DNA from: Adineta ricciae
Lineage: Eukaryota; Rotifera; Eurotatoria; Adinetida; Adinetidae
DNA: 64,000 nucleotides
Assembly: GCA_905250025.1 (NCBI GenBank)
Contig: CAJNOJ010000324.1
Location: 1-64,000, forward strand
Reading direction: 5' to 3'
Below are positions 1-10,511 of the stretch, piece after piece; positions within the stretch are counted from its first letter, which is position 1, and each line of letters starts with the position of its first letter. A program made the position numbers and the translations under genes. The notes beneath the pieces are model-generated. The model did no database searches, was not told the origin of the DNA, and saw only the letters and a list, made by a program, of their open reading frames with translations.

Positions 1-1613
1 TGGGACTACCTGTCAACTGTGGCAGGAACAGGAAGTGAAGGATCAACATCAACAACACTTCGAAATCCTCGTGGAATATTTCTCGATGAGAATAATTCAA
101 CTCTCTTTGTTGCTGATTGTGGAAACAATCGAATACAGAAATTCCGCTTTGGTTCATTTCAAGGTGAGACAATTCTTTCGAATGGAACATTTCAACTGAA
201 CTGTCCAAATGGAATCACTCTGGACGGTCAAGGTTTTGTATTTGTCGTTGATTCTAACAATCATCGAATCATCGGACAAAATTCGAATGGTTTTCATTGT
301 TTGATCGGATGTAATCAATCAGCGGGATCTAATCCGAGCCAATTGAGTTCTCCGTCAAATCTTCAATTTGATTCATTTGGAAATCTTTTTGTCGTTGATC
401 AGCAAAATCATCGGGTTCAAAAATTTGATCTAATTATCATTTCAAGACGTAAGTTGAAAGGAAAAATCAAAGAAACAAATCATTTTCAATTGGAAACTGT
501 CTGAAACTGTTTCATTCGGAAAGTTTTCCACGGATTTTGTGAAAATTAACGAAAGTCTAGTTTTATATGAAAGAAAAGTTTGCTTTTGTATTGTCATTCT
601 CATTTCGAAGATTTTGGGAAGAAAAAAAAATCGAGTTTTGAGTTTGTGTTTGTTTAGAATGGAAATCAACTGGAACGATGAGTGTTGTACGAAAGGATCA
701 TACAGCATCGATTTTAACAAATGGAAAAGTCTTAGTCACTGGTGGGCAGACTAATAGTGTTTATCTGAATAGTGCTGAATTGTATGATCCATCTACAGGC
801 AATTGGACAACAACTGGAAACATGAGTGTTGCACGAGTATATCATACAGCATCGCTTTTATCAAATGGAAAAGTCTTAGTCACAGGTGGAGCGAATAGTG
901 TTTCTCTGAATAGTGCTGAATTGTATGATCCATCAACAGGCAGTTGGACAACAACTGGAGCGATGAGTGTTGTACGAAAGGAACATACAGCATCGATTTT
1001 AACAAATGGAAAAGTCTTAGTCACTGGTGGATGGACTGATAGTGCTGAATTGTATGATCCATCAACAGGCAATTGGACAACAACTGCAACGATGAGCGCT
1101 GCACGGTATCGTCATACAGCATCGCTTTTAACAAATGGAAAAGTCTTAGTCACTGGTGGGCAGACTAGTAGTGTTTATCTGAATAGTCCTGAATTGTATG
1201 ATCCATCAACAGGCAATTGGACAACAACTGGAAACATGAGTGTTGTACGAGTGTATCATACAGCATCGATATTATCAAATGGAAAAGTCTTAGTCACTGG
1301 TGGGCAGACTAGTAGTGTTTCTCTGAATAGTGCTGAATTGTATGACCCATCAACAGACAATTGGACAACAACTGGAAATATGAGTGCTGCACGAGTGTAT
1401 CATACAGCATCGATATTATCAAATGGAAAAGTCTTAGTCACTGGTGGTGTTTCTCTGAATAGTGCTGAATTGTATGATCCATCAACAGGCAGTTGGACAA
1501 CAACTGGAACGATGAGTCTTGCACGGTATCGTCATACAGCATCGCTTTTATCCAATAAGACTATATTAGTGACAGGTGGATGTTGTTATTTCAGCAGTGC
1601 CGAATTGTATTGA
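1..1613 (+). CDS. NHL-repeat / Kelch-repeat fusion protein (5' end outside window)
   Basis: The frame is open from base 1 and encodes NHL-type propeller repeats (ADCGNNRIQKF, VVDSNNHRI, VVDQQNHRVQKF). A canonical GTAAGT donor follows base 448 and a TTTAG acceptor ends at 657. Joining C(448) to AA(658-659) gives one Gln codon and continues in frame as WKSTGTMSVVRKDH, so NHL and Kelch parts belong to one transcript (exons 1-448 and 658-1613). The Kelch part has seven units starting at 678, 822, 963, 1092, 1236, 1380 and 1512; each carries a HTAS segment, a KVLVTGG strand and an AELYDPS motif. The last unit stops right after AELY, where TATTGATC replaces the TATGATCC of the other units. NHL and Kelch units form beta-propellers that usually bind other proteins. 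Ligand and location are unknown because the N-terminus is outside the window. Confidence 0.8.
678..1611 (+). repeat. Tandem Kelch-unit DNA repeat, 129-144 bp unit
   Basis: Seven consecutive coding units are nearly identical at the DNA level. Unit spacings between internal ATGs are 144, 141, 129, 144, 144 and 132 bp, all multiples of three, so unit loss or gain keeps the frame. Length differences all fall in the loop between VLVTGG and the AELYDPS motif. The low divergence points to recent expansion or gene conversion. Confidence 0.85.
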
Positions 1614-2470
1614 TCAATAAACACGTTCAACTGAAAACTTTTTTCTTTTTCAAACTAAAAACAAGAAATTGTGAAAATGGAAAACATGTTGAGCTGAGAA
1701 AAGATTAAATAAATTGTGACTGAAAAGATCTATTTTTCATTTCTGTTTCAACTTCGAACGAAATTAGCACGAAGAACTTGAAGGAAACAAATGATGTTTT
1801 GATGAAAATCAAATTGAAAAGTTGATTTGTCGATAGAAAAAATTCTGACGAAATTGATTTTATTTTGCAAAGACAATTAATGAAACACAAATCTTTCGTG
1901 AACAATCTTTGCTTTTTTTCATGTAAAAATACAAATTGTGATGAATTAATGAGAAACATTCGAATCGAAGAAGATTTCACATGAGAGTGAAATCTGTTTG
2001 CAAAGAGTTTGTTGATGATTTTAGTCAAGAAAAAGGAAATTTCTGCGGCGAATGAAGATTTCCCCAATGAATTTCTTTTATTTATTGTTTAATAGAATTT
2101 GTTGATCGATGAAAATGAGAAGAATTGAGAAATGGATTTGTTTTGATGATTATTGAAGCAATGTGTCTTGAAATGAATATTTTCACATGTGAGAAGTATA
2201 TCTCATGTTAATCAATTTTTATGAACAGAATGAAAGAATAAATGAAACGATTCGAATTAGGAATAACATGTTTTTTCGATTAGATCGAATCGAAATGCCA
2301 TTGATCTTCGCTGTTATTATTGCGTACAAATCAAATGGTCAATATTTTAGTGTGAACGTTCAGTAAAATGTAATTAGTATTTATTGTATGTGATCAATGT
2401 CACGTCTTGAAAACTAATGAAATGTTTATGTGGAAATTAACAGCAACTGAGCCCACAACATAGAAAACGT
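1614..2470. other. Intergenic region, no convincing gene
   Basis: AT-rich sequence with AATAAA-like motifs just after the Kelch stop. Most of it aligns with 10575-11450, where the B copy has about 80 bp extra near 10625-10700. The minus frame at 1705-2067 has no recognisable domain and is not preserved in the second copy, so I do not call it. Confidence 0.6.
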
Positions 2471-2523
2471 TTGGCTATATATATATAGGATAAGGCAGAG
2501 GAATATTACTTTGAGAATATTCC
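2471..2523 (+). promoter_or_regulatory. Likely core promoter of the B-box/propeller gene (TATA run plus perfect hairpin)
   Basis: A TATATATATATA run lies at 2476-2487. It is followed by an inverted repeat with 8 bp arms GGAATATT (2500-2507) and AATATTCC (2516-2523) around an 8-nt loop. The arm pair also contains GAATATTC, which resembles a heat-shock-element dimer. In the second copy the TATA is a plain TATATAA at 11454-11460 and one arm base has changed. The role is inferred from position only. Confidence 0.4.
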
Positions 2524-2783
2524 CTAAGGACTACATGGAGTGTTTTTGTAGGATATTTCCTAGGAAGACAAGAGATCCTATTGTGATGTCAGTACGTCAC
2601 AAATGTGTATGTTGGAAAAACGACGTTCTTTTCTTTTGACGTTGCGTCGATGTATGTGTGACGGAGAAAATGTTTTATTCGTCACACGGTGTGCAGTATA
2701 CATCAGAATCGCATTAACGACACCTTATGCAAATATTGCGTTCTTATTAGTCGCAAAATGCGCCACATACTGTAAAATAAGTC

Positions 2784-4064
2784 ATGTCTTCTTCGATTCG
2801 TACTTGCGCCATTACTAAATGCGAAAATTCGTCTTTTGCTTTATGCAATTGCTGCCAAGAACTTATCTGCATTGATCATTTGAAAGTACATTCTGATCAG
2901 TGTAATGCACAACTTCTACCAATAGCCGATGAAGTCAACCAATTACTAGAACGACTGAACGAAGTGAATTCGACCGAATTAATATGTGTGAAACAATTGG
3001 AAGAATGGAGACAAGCTGCACATAGATTAGTCGATTCATTTTGTGAGCAAAAACGTCATGCCTTGCTCAATAGGGTGCACAAACGAGAACGAGAAAAACT
3101 TGACAATTGCCGAGGTAAATTAAACGAACTAATTCGAAAGAAAGGTGGCACTCCAGAAAATATAGAGTCGTTGAGAAATGATATTCGATTAATCGAACAG
3201 AATCTCAATGAGCTCAAACACTTTCAATTAGAATTACAACCATTAGTCATTGACAGCGATTTAATTACTATTCCACGATTGAATCAAAATATTCTTCAAC
3301 TTTCGATTCCCGATAAAAAAATCGAGTGCGTATCACCGCATTTCTACCTCTTGGCTAGTAATGACCAATACTTGTTGGCTGATATCGGTACCGCTTTGTG
3401 TCTGCTCGATCTTGATTTAAACATTGTGAAAGAAATAGATTTTACGTATGGTAGCATATGGGATATGTTTTGGTCTTCGAAAATCAGTCGATTTTTCGTA
3501 ATGACTAAAAACAGAATATTGACATTCGATATAGTGACAATGAGTATTCAATTATGCGGGATTCCTTGTGATTCAGACAGTTTATGGACTCGTGGAACAT
3601 GTTCTGATGCGAGCTTGTACTTGTCAGCGATATCAAACGAAGACAGTGCATTTATTCATGAATTCACGTTACCCTTAACTTCATTCGTCAGAACACATCG
3701 GCTACCTTCAAGCTCAAACGTCGGTAACTCAATTCGAGATATAAAATTTCGAAGTGATTCATTCATTATCATACGAGGTGATTGGAAACCACACTCCGCC
3801 ACGTGTCTTGAGCTGCGTTCAGCAATAACACTTGATTGTCTGTGGTCAGTTCCAATTGACACTGCGGGTCGCTGCTATTATATGAATAAGAATAATTGGA
3901 TAGTTGTCGATTACTACAAGGAGCAACTCCTTCGTATCTCCATGGATGGAGCAATCGTAGAACAAAGTAAATATGTGCCAGGACCAACAGACGTACTTCC
4001 ATGGAATGATGACTTACTCATAGTGCGAACTGCGAAACAAATAAACCTGCATGTGCTTCAATGA
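2784..4064 (+). CDS. B-box-like zinc finger / coiled-coil / beta-propeller protein, copy A
   Basis: A single-exon 426-residue protein. Residues 8-40 form a B-box-like zinc site with C8, C13, C21, C24, C29, H32, H36 and C40, followed by a long charged helical stretch (about 50-150) likely to be a coiled coil. The rest is a beta-rich propeller-like domain with repeated D/N-rich turns (YLLADIG, FFVMTKNRILTFD, WIVVDYYKEQLLRIS). The layout resembles TRIM-NHL proteins without a RING. The start is the first ATG before the zinc site. AATAAAGAATAAA follows at about 4160. The second copy at 11782 differs at about 15 of 426 residues with no indels, so both copies seem to be under selection. A role as a scaffold or in ubiquitin-type signalling is inferred. 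Confidence 0.8.
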   Translation: MSSSIRTCAITKCENSSFALCNCCQELICIDHLKVHSDQCNAQLLPIADEVNQLLERLNEVNSTELICVKQLEEWRQAAHRLVDSFCEQKRHALLNRVHKREREKLDNCRGKLNELIRKKGGTPENIESLRNDIRLIEQNLNELKHFQLELQPLVIDSDLITIPRLNQNILQLSIPDKKIECVSPHFYLLASNDQYLLADIGTALCLLDLDLNIVKEIDFTYGSIWDMFWSSKISRFFVMTKNRILTFDIVTMSIQLCGIPCDSDSLWTRGTCSDASLYLSAISNEDSAFIHEFTLPLTSFVRTHRLPSSSNVGNSIRDIKFRSDSFIIIRGDWKPHSATCLELRSAITLDCLWSVPIDTAGRCYYMNKNNWIVVDYYKEQLLRISMDGAIVEQSKYVPGPTDVLPWNDDLLIVRTAKQINLHVLQ

Positions 4065-4229
4065 ATTCTGTGTAATGTGAATGCGAGTGTGCTTTGAAAG
4101 TATTTAGTGGAAACAAAGAACCATATTGAATCTTAATTAGTCCTGCGACACATATATTTAATAAAGAATAAAGAATAATACTGCTACTGATGGTTTTATG
4201 AGAAGGCATAGTTCAGGAAAAACTGTGTA

Positions 4230-5330
4230 TTATATAATTGTATGAGAAAAGAAGTCTTTATTGTTCAGTTGATTTAACATTCTGATCATTGACTGTGAAC
4301 AATCGCATGAAAATGAATGCGATAAGAAAATTAATTTATGTCGAAAACGAGCTGTATTCGTATCTGCTACTGATCGCCATGTATTTGAGCGGTAGCCGTA
4401 AACTTCAGCTGAGCGAAGAAATATGTAATCACTGCATGACCAGTCCCCACTGAGAAGCACAAAACCAGACAGGAATAAAACGGCACTAGGTTCAATGTGT
4501 CCTTGAATTGTGTTTGCATCAGGGACAAACGAATTTCTTATTGGATTGTATAAACATGTGGTAATATTAGCCTCAGCACCACCAGTGTTCAGAGATGGCA
4601 GATACATAGCGGTAACGTGTGTTCGCTTGCTAATCATCGATGTTGGCATTGTCCACTTATTGGAAGTGAAATCGTATAAGCCACAGGATTGAAAAGTGGC
4701 CGATGTGCAATCGTAGTCTCCCATTACTAGAATTTTTATTTATCAATGTAGGTAAGTAGACCGTTGAACTTATATTACAGTCATGACCGATTTTGGTGTT
4801 CGGTTGTAATGGTAGAATAGCTTTTTGATCCATTTCTGGTCAGATCATGCGGGTCATAGTGTAAAAGAGACGAGTAATTGTATGGTAGACCGAGAGTGTC
4901 TGCTACTGCTTTAGAGAGTTGTTCGAAATTCTTCTGAAAGTAGCTTAGAAATTAAACGTGCCACCATCATAAGATGCTAGACAAACGAGAAGTACCTGGA
5001 AGAGCGGTGTCGTTATCGATTCGAACATATGTGTCATGATCTGGACGTGACAGATACCTAAATAAAATAAGATATTTAAGATTTAAAAAACTGTTGATCA
5101 TATCGCAAAGTTACTTGCCTAATGTGCGCATTAATTCGTCCATAATTACTCCAGATCTGAGCAAAATCGCAATTATCGTCCTACTTTTCCCAAATGATGT
5201 AGCATCCGATCATGATATTCTACAATTTTAAAATGAAAAGAAATAACATAAGCGCAATGTTCCTCAATAGCTATAACTTACGTGTTTCTCGTAGTTTTTA
5301 TGATAAAGCTATCGGGATCTGAGGGGGCAT
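4230..5330 (-). pseudogene. Decayed astacin (M12A) + Kelch locus, copy A
   Basis: Read on the minus strand. Small exon-like pieces match astacin: GVIMDELMRTLG (about 5115-5160) joins in frame to KYLSRPDHDTYVRIDND (4996-5057), matching the zinc-site helix and the SRPDRDxYV segment. A third piece ending in LGLPYNYSSLLHYDP (high end 4933) matches the Met-turn region. The zinc motif HExxHxxGxxH is destroyed: both helix His are gone (D and R), the third is lost, and SxMHY reads SLLHY. The second junction also breaks frame. A Kelch-like exon follows (4230-4724: LYDFTSNKW, M..R, AEVYGYRSNTW). The locus cannot encode an active peptidase. Whether astacin and Kelch formed one gene is inferred from strand, spacing and a TTCTAG acceptor before the Kelch part. 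Confidence 0.6.
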
Positions 5331-6625
5331 TAAATATGAATATTCAATGTGCGGAATTCGATCGTATCGGTACTGTAGAAGCATAGAAGTTTGTTGGAAT
5401 AACAATGCACAATGCGAACTATATTGAAAGTAGCGGCAACCATTCTTTGCGCTAAAAAATTGTATTCACAAATGTAAAGAAACTCGTTTTAGCGCACGTC
5501 TTTATATAATCTGTTCAATAGTGGTCAACGGTAGAAATCGAACATGACCTTCAGAAATTAGTAAGACATCATTTATGGTAAAAAAGGGATTGATTTTTCA
5601 CTCTTTTAACAGATGATTTGAAAGTGTTTATATAGCATCTTGATATGTCATCACTTCCTCGGATTTCAGATCCGAAAAATATTCCGCTTTGAGGAAGATT
5701 GAATGAAAGAGAACAATGTATTACAAAACTGCTCTTTGGTGTAGTCATTTTTCAATTACCATTTCATAATCTCTCTACTATTATTTTATTCGTCTTGAAT
5801 TTCGCAATTACTTCAAGTTCAGCTTCAAGAAATAATTACGTTGGTCTGGCGCTTACTATTGATTCTTATTTTATTAGTTTCACATTGACGAATATTTATT
5901 GTGGGAAGAGTGTGGAATGAATATCAGGAAGTGCACGCAATAAGTTCTTGCCCAAGCCATCAGAAAGGAAACTTCATTTACAAAGAACGAACTCTTAGTA
6001 CAAAGAATATCATTCATATTAAGTTAGAAAATTTATTACATCATCTCTTTGAGTCTTCAAAAAAAAATCTTGAATTGTAACTGTTCTTCTTCGTTCGAGA
6101 ACAAAACATGGCAAAACTGTTCATAATAGATAGTATGAGAAACTACTTATGATCTTTCGTTGCATTGAAATGTCAACCATTTAGAAAGAATACATACAAA
6201 ATAGTTTAAGCTAAGGAATCGAAGAGAAGTCGTCGGTCGTCCCGAAGGTTAAACGAACCATCGTCTGATTCGAAGCACTTCATTTTTTTAAAATAAGATT
6301 ATTTTGATGAACAGAAATTCTCAAAGTTCGTGTGATAAGCAGATAATGGACTTTTTATATTGAAGTCTGTGCAGTTGATGCTTTGGTTCGTTTTAGTTTT
6401 GTTCGTTTTTCCATTTCAATCAAATTACTGTTTTCGCTTGGTAACAATTCCGTTGTGAGCGAGAAATATTTTCTCGTGTTTTTTAATAGTATTTTTCTCC
6501 TCCTTACAATGACTTCTTTTAGAAAAAAAAAGCATACAACTTTTCTGTTCTGTGACTTCTGAGTAAATTTTGTTGACGTTGAATCCACGTTGTTATGTAG
6601 TCACTCTCATTTGCAACGAAGACAA
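5331..6625. other. Intergenic region, possible 5' remnants of the minus-strand astacin locus
   Basis: The stretch 5500-5780 aligns with 14319-14570, where the B copy has an 81-codon minus-strand reading frame. In A the same frame is broken by a one-base change in an A-run near 5580. It could be a former 5' exon of the astacin locus. The plus frame at 5699-5920 is probably a shadow. The rest is AT-rich with no gene seen. Confidence 0.5.
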
Positions 6626-7611
6626 ATGGCGTCTACAGAAGAGAGAAGCTTTTGCAAAATCTGTAACAAAGAAAAACGAACTGTGAGATGCGATGGATGT
6701 TTACAATCATTTTGTTATGCTCACTTAACCGATCATCGACAAGGATTAAACATTCAATTGGACTTAATCGAAAGCAACTGTGATCTATTTCGACAAACAC
6801 TCAATGATCATACAAGCAATCCTCAAATGTCGTCCATGATGCAAAAAGTCAATCAATGGGAAAAAGAATCGATGGACAAAATTCAACAAACAGCAGATGA
6901 ATGTCGAAGATTGATTACTGAACATTTAGATAAGAACATTCATGAAATCGAAGCTGAGTTCAGAAAGTTTGCTGATCGAGTCAAATACATTCGCAAAGAA
7001 GATGATTTCAACGAAATTGATTTGAATGAATTTGATACTAAATTAAAACAATTACAACAACAACTTCATCAACCATCTATGTTTTCTATTCAACAAAACT
7101 CGACTTCACTTATCAACAAAATTCAGATTGTGACATCTTCTGGTGAGTCAGTTATATATTTCTGTATGAGAATAATGAAAACGGAACATACAGGACGTGA
7201 GAATTTGCGAATATAGACTGAATATCCATGAAATCAACGAAGTAGATGTTTTTGTTTAATTAGAGGCAAAACATCAAATAAAGAGCAAGAATATAGCTGT
7301 GCAAGTCAAAACTCCACTAGCAGCACCACTTTGGTATCAACCATTTCAAGTATCTAATGTTCGAAGGTACATGAATACAATATTCTTTACTGCCTCACCA
7401 CGGATTTTTAAGTTATTTTAGAACAGACTCAAACTATCCAGAATGCAAAACTAGTACGACACAATATTCAGTCGAAGATTGTGTTGATGATCCTCGAACA
7501 GAGAACAAGGACAATGATATCAACCTTGAGACATGTCCGATGTGTTATTGGCAATTTCCACCATCTATGTCAATGCCGGCAAAACACGAGCATATAGAAA
7601 GTCATTTTTAA
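6626..7611 (+). CDS. B-box / coiled-coil protein with C-terminal UBZ-type zinc finger, copy A (intact)
   Basis: Three exons: 6626-7142, 7264-7366 and 7422-7611 (269 residues). Donors are GTGAGT and GTACAT, acceptors TTAG and TTTAG, and phase is kept at both joins. N-terminal Cys/His cluster (FCKICNKEKRTVRCDGC, FCYAH, DHR) is B-box-like. Residues about 45-160 are helical and charged. The C-terminus TCPMCYWQFPPS...HEHIESHF is a CxxC...HxxxH finger closely matching the C-terminal fingers of TAX1BP1, NDP52 and TANK, which bind ubiquitin in autophagy and innate signalling. The start is the ATG before ASTEERSF; the frame extends upstream only through a TTG codon. The last two exons are missed if introns are ignored. 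Function in ubiquitin-linked signalling is inferred from the two zinc domains. Confidence 0.8.
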
Positions 7612-7979
7612 TAAGATTAACAAACTACACTACGTAGTTGACTTCAAATTTTCTTTCTGATGGAATACAATTTCAATATTGAGAACACGTATGCAATTCT
7701 ATCATTCACTTTCTCATCTAGTCTAGATGTAATATGATACTGAGTGAAATAAAATAAACTGTCTGAGACATTTTTTAACTGTATGAATATCTTCAATTGG
7801 AAAAAACCCAGGTGTGTGTTTATTTAAGAAAAGTATTGTTTACTTTTCTTCTAATATCTTATGACAGGTAAAAAAAATCAACCATGACCGATTTCAGGAA
7901 GAGAATCGATAAATATACCTTGTGTAGAGGTAAAACTTACCTTAAAAGCAACAGATTAATCACTTTCTATACATACAGC

Positions 7980-9816
7980 ATGTTATGCACGGATGCGACC
8001 GTAGTCTTAGATGTAATGAATACAGATGCCAATAAAACAGTTGATCAAGAAGAACAAATTAGATGCAGAACGATCGCTATTCGTCGGCTTATTCGAAAGA
8101 TCGACTGGCGATTTATTCCATTTTTGTTTCTTCTCGAAATGTTACAGTATCTTATTCGTATTAGTATTGGTAGATAATTTCAACATGAATAGTTCCTTAT
8201 CAACGAATCTAATGTTATTCTTTAGGTCACGCTAAATTAATGGACATCGGCAAGGATATAGACCTATCAACGACTGATCAGCAATTAGCGGTTTCACTTT
8301 TCTTCGTAGCTTATGTAAGACAATCTGTATAAATCAATTCAAATATATTTATAATATGTGATTTCGTTCAGCTGATCTTTGAGCTACCCAGTATTTTCCT
8401 GATGCGTTATCTGGGACCAGCTTCGTATCTTCCCATCAGTATTTTTGCATGGGGTTCCCTCACTGTTGGCATGGCTTTCGTTAATAATGCTCAAGCACTC
8501 TTTGCAGTTCGATTTCTTCTCGTAAGTGAATTAAAACTTCAATAATGACACTTCTATTTCTCAATCCGAAGGGTATCGCTCAAGCAGCATTTTTTCCCGG
8601 TCTCGTCATATACATCTCAATATGGTATCCTAAAAAGTATCATATGATGAGACTTGCAATTCTCTATGGCGCTGCGATCACTGCTGGTGCATTAGGTAGC
8701 ATTCTCGTATGTATTTCTGATAATCTCATGCTTAACCAATTACTCTACTTTTGATTTACAGGCATATGGTTTCAAAAAGATGGATGGTAGTAGAAATCTG
8801 AATGGATGGCAATGGATGTTCTTGATTGAAGGTTTACCAATGATTCCCCTTGGTATTGCTACGTTCTTTCTGCTTAGTAACATACCCGATAATGCAGATT
8901 GTAAGAACTTCAAAACTAGGACACATGTGTTTACATCGATTTTGCTTCTAAAAAGGGTTAACTATGCACGAGAGGAACCTTTTGATCAATATTCTCCTTC
9001 AAGATACACCTGTCGTTCAGTTCGATCATCGTCGACTTTCCTGGCGACAAGTTTCTCATGCATTTATTGATCATCGAGTTTATCTCTATGTTTTGATCAC
9101 AACTGGTGTTTTAGGTATTATCAAATACCTTTCAACATATCTCCCATCGATTATCAAAGACATGGGCACTTCAACCGAAGTGGTACAATTAATGACAGCA
9201 CCACCATACGGTTTTGCATTTCTAATGTGTTTACTAGTTGCGTATTCATCTTCAAGAAAAAATGAACATGGATTTCATTTAGTGTTCTGCCTATTTGTTG
9301 CTCTACTGGGTTTTATCCTTCTAGCTGCTGTAAACAATTTTAGTCAAACAGGAATGTATGTGATCGGTTGTGTTATTTGTTGTGGCGTATTTTCCGCACT
9401 TCCTATATTATTATCCTGGGCGACGAACAATATCGATGGTCACACAAAGAAATCAATCGCTATCGGATTCATGATTGGTGCTGGCCAACTCGGTGGTATC
9501 ATATTCCCTCTAGTAAGAAACCATTGTAGTCAATATTGATGATAAACTTGTTTTTATAGATTAATGATGACATCTCAACTAGTCGACGCAATAATCTTAT
9601 TTGTCTTGGAATATTAGCAGTTAGTTTAATTGCGACGATTATTTTACGTGTTTGCTTGATAGTTGAAAATCGACGACGAGAAAGACTAACCCCGGAAGAA
9701 TATGAATATGAAGCAAATATTAAAGAACCGTGTGATTGGGTAAATTCGTAGAAAAATTTCTCATTTCTTTATCTTTTTCTATTTTATAGCATCCCAGTGT
9801 TCGATACACCCTTTGA
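7980..9816 (+). CDS. MFS transporter, Dal5/Tna1-like (anion:cation symporter family), copy A
   Basis: Eight exons: 7980-8169, 8226-8314, 8372-8521, 8572-8706, 8762-8900, 8956-9512, 9560-9739 and 9790-9816. All joins keep phase; the protein is 488 residues. The sequence follows the ACS layout: RKIDWRFIPFLFLLE (TM1), SLFFVAYLIFELPS, the GPASYLPI loop, RFLLGIAQAAFFPGLVIYIS (joined across an intron), then GWQWMFLIEGLPMIPLG, a WLT loop and the second six-helix half. Fungal members carry allantoate, nicotinate or similar organic anions across the plasma membrane. The substrate here cannot be read from sequence. An upstream in-frame ATG at 7884 would add 32 residues, but its partner in the second copy is GTG, so 7980 is preferred. 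Fungal-like similarity makes horizontal origin possible. Confidence 0.85.
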
Positions 9817-10176
9817 AATTTCAATCAAAGCGAGTTTCGTGTCTGTGAAAATATCGTTTTTCGTTTTTAAATATTTTCTAAAAATAAATTATATGTGATA
9901 TATTACTTCCTTTTTCCAACATAGACAAAGGGCGAATAGAAAAGTCGATTGATCGTCAAAACAAAACTGATTTCTATTTGTGGACACCCATCGCATACAC
10001 CTATTTCATCATAAAAGAAAAAGGGATTTTTCCTCGTGATTATAATAGAAAACGATTATATTATTCATCATGTATGCTTTTATCGGTACTGACGCAAACG
10101 TTTGTAATTACAAAGCATTGATTTAAAGCATCCTCTATTGTATTCAGATTTGCACTGAGCTTCTCGCCTAATTATC
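9817..10176. other. Intergenic region between MFS and WWE-ART genes
   Basis: AT-rich with no reading frame of note. It aligns with 18483-18871, where the B copy has a short extra AT-rich stretch. It should hold the MFS 3' end and the ART promoter. Confidence 0.6.
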
Positions 10177-10510
10177 ATGTCACTTGATGAAGCCGCTCCT
10201 AGATACGGCTACATATGGGAATATCGAAGCGATGCAGATCCGTGGGATACAGAACGAGTTCCCCAGTGGACACAATATTCTAGTGCTACATCACTAGCAA
10301 TTGAAAACGCCAAGAATCAACAATCCAAGGAGATATTTATTGAGAATAATTATCGTATTGACTTGGAAAAATATGTTCAGCAGCATACGATAGACTTACA
10401 TAGACAAAGACCTATTCGGCGACGACGACAACTGTTACAGCACGATTTAATCAATAATTCCTCAGATAGCGAAAGTATTAAATCTCACCGAGAACGGATG
10501 TCATACTGTT
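10177..10510 (+). CDS. WWE-domain ADP-ribosyltransferase, N-terminal half only (cut at N 10511)
   Basis: The first 111 residues match the complete copy at 18872 almost exactly. They contain the whole WWE domain (YGYIWEYRSDADPWD, SLAIENAKNQQSK, NNYRIDLEKYVQQ, RPIRRRR). The reading frame runs into the single N; sequence after it is unrelated non-coding DNA. The missing catalytic half matches the fragment starting at 42395. Position 10510 aligns with 19205 of the full gene and 42395 with 19574, so about 368 bp would be missing between the halves. This looks like an assembly break, not a decayed gene. Confidence 0.8.
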
Positions 10511-10511
10511 N
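10511..10511. other. Single ambiguous base N, probable contig join
   Basis: The only other N in the window is at 42394. Each N cuts an ART gene of the same family, and the two Ns bracket a block homologous to its own flanks. They are best read as join marks. Confidence 0.75.

Larger units (their letters stand above)
1650..10510 (+). repeat. Homologous block 1, A side (partner 10575-19205)
   Basis: Colinear, same orientation, with the same genes in order: B-box/propeller, astacin-Kelch relic, B-box/UBZ, MFS, WWE-ART. Coding parts differ by a few percent; non-coding parts show indels up to about 300 bp. Confidence 0.85.

Noticed and set aside
678-1611. CRISPR-like or satellite array
   Set aside because: Units are coding Kelch repeats with no unique spacers, in a eukaryotic gene.
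1705-2067. 120-codon minus-strand gene
   Set aside because: AT-rich, low-complexity product, frame not preserved in the homologous region near 10700-11060.
2603-2818. Small gene upstream of B-box copy A
   Set aside because: The frame differs from the B copy by a one-base indel and the B-copy ATG is missing here; not conserved as protein.
5699-5920. Plus-strand hydrophobic protein, repeated at 14515
   Set aside because: C-termini differ between copies and no domain is seen; overlaps a better minus-strand frame.
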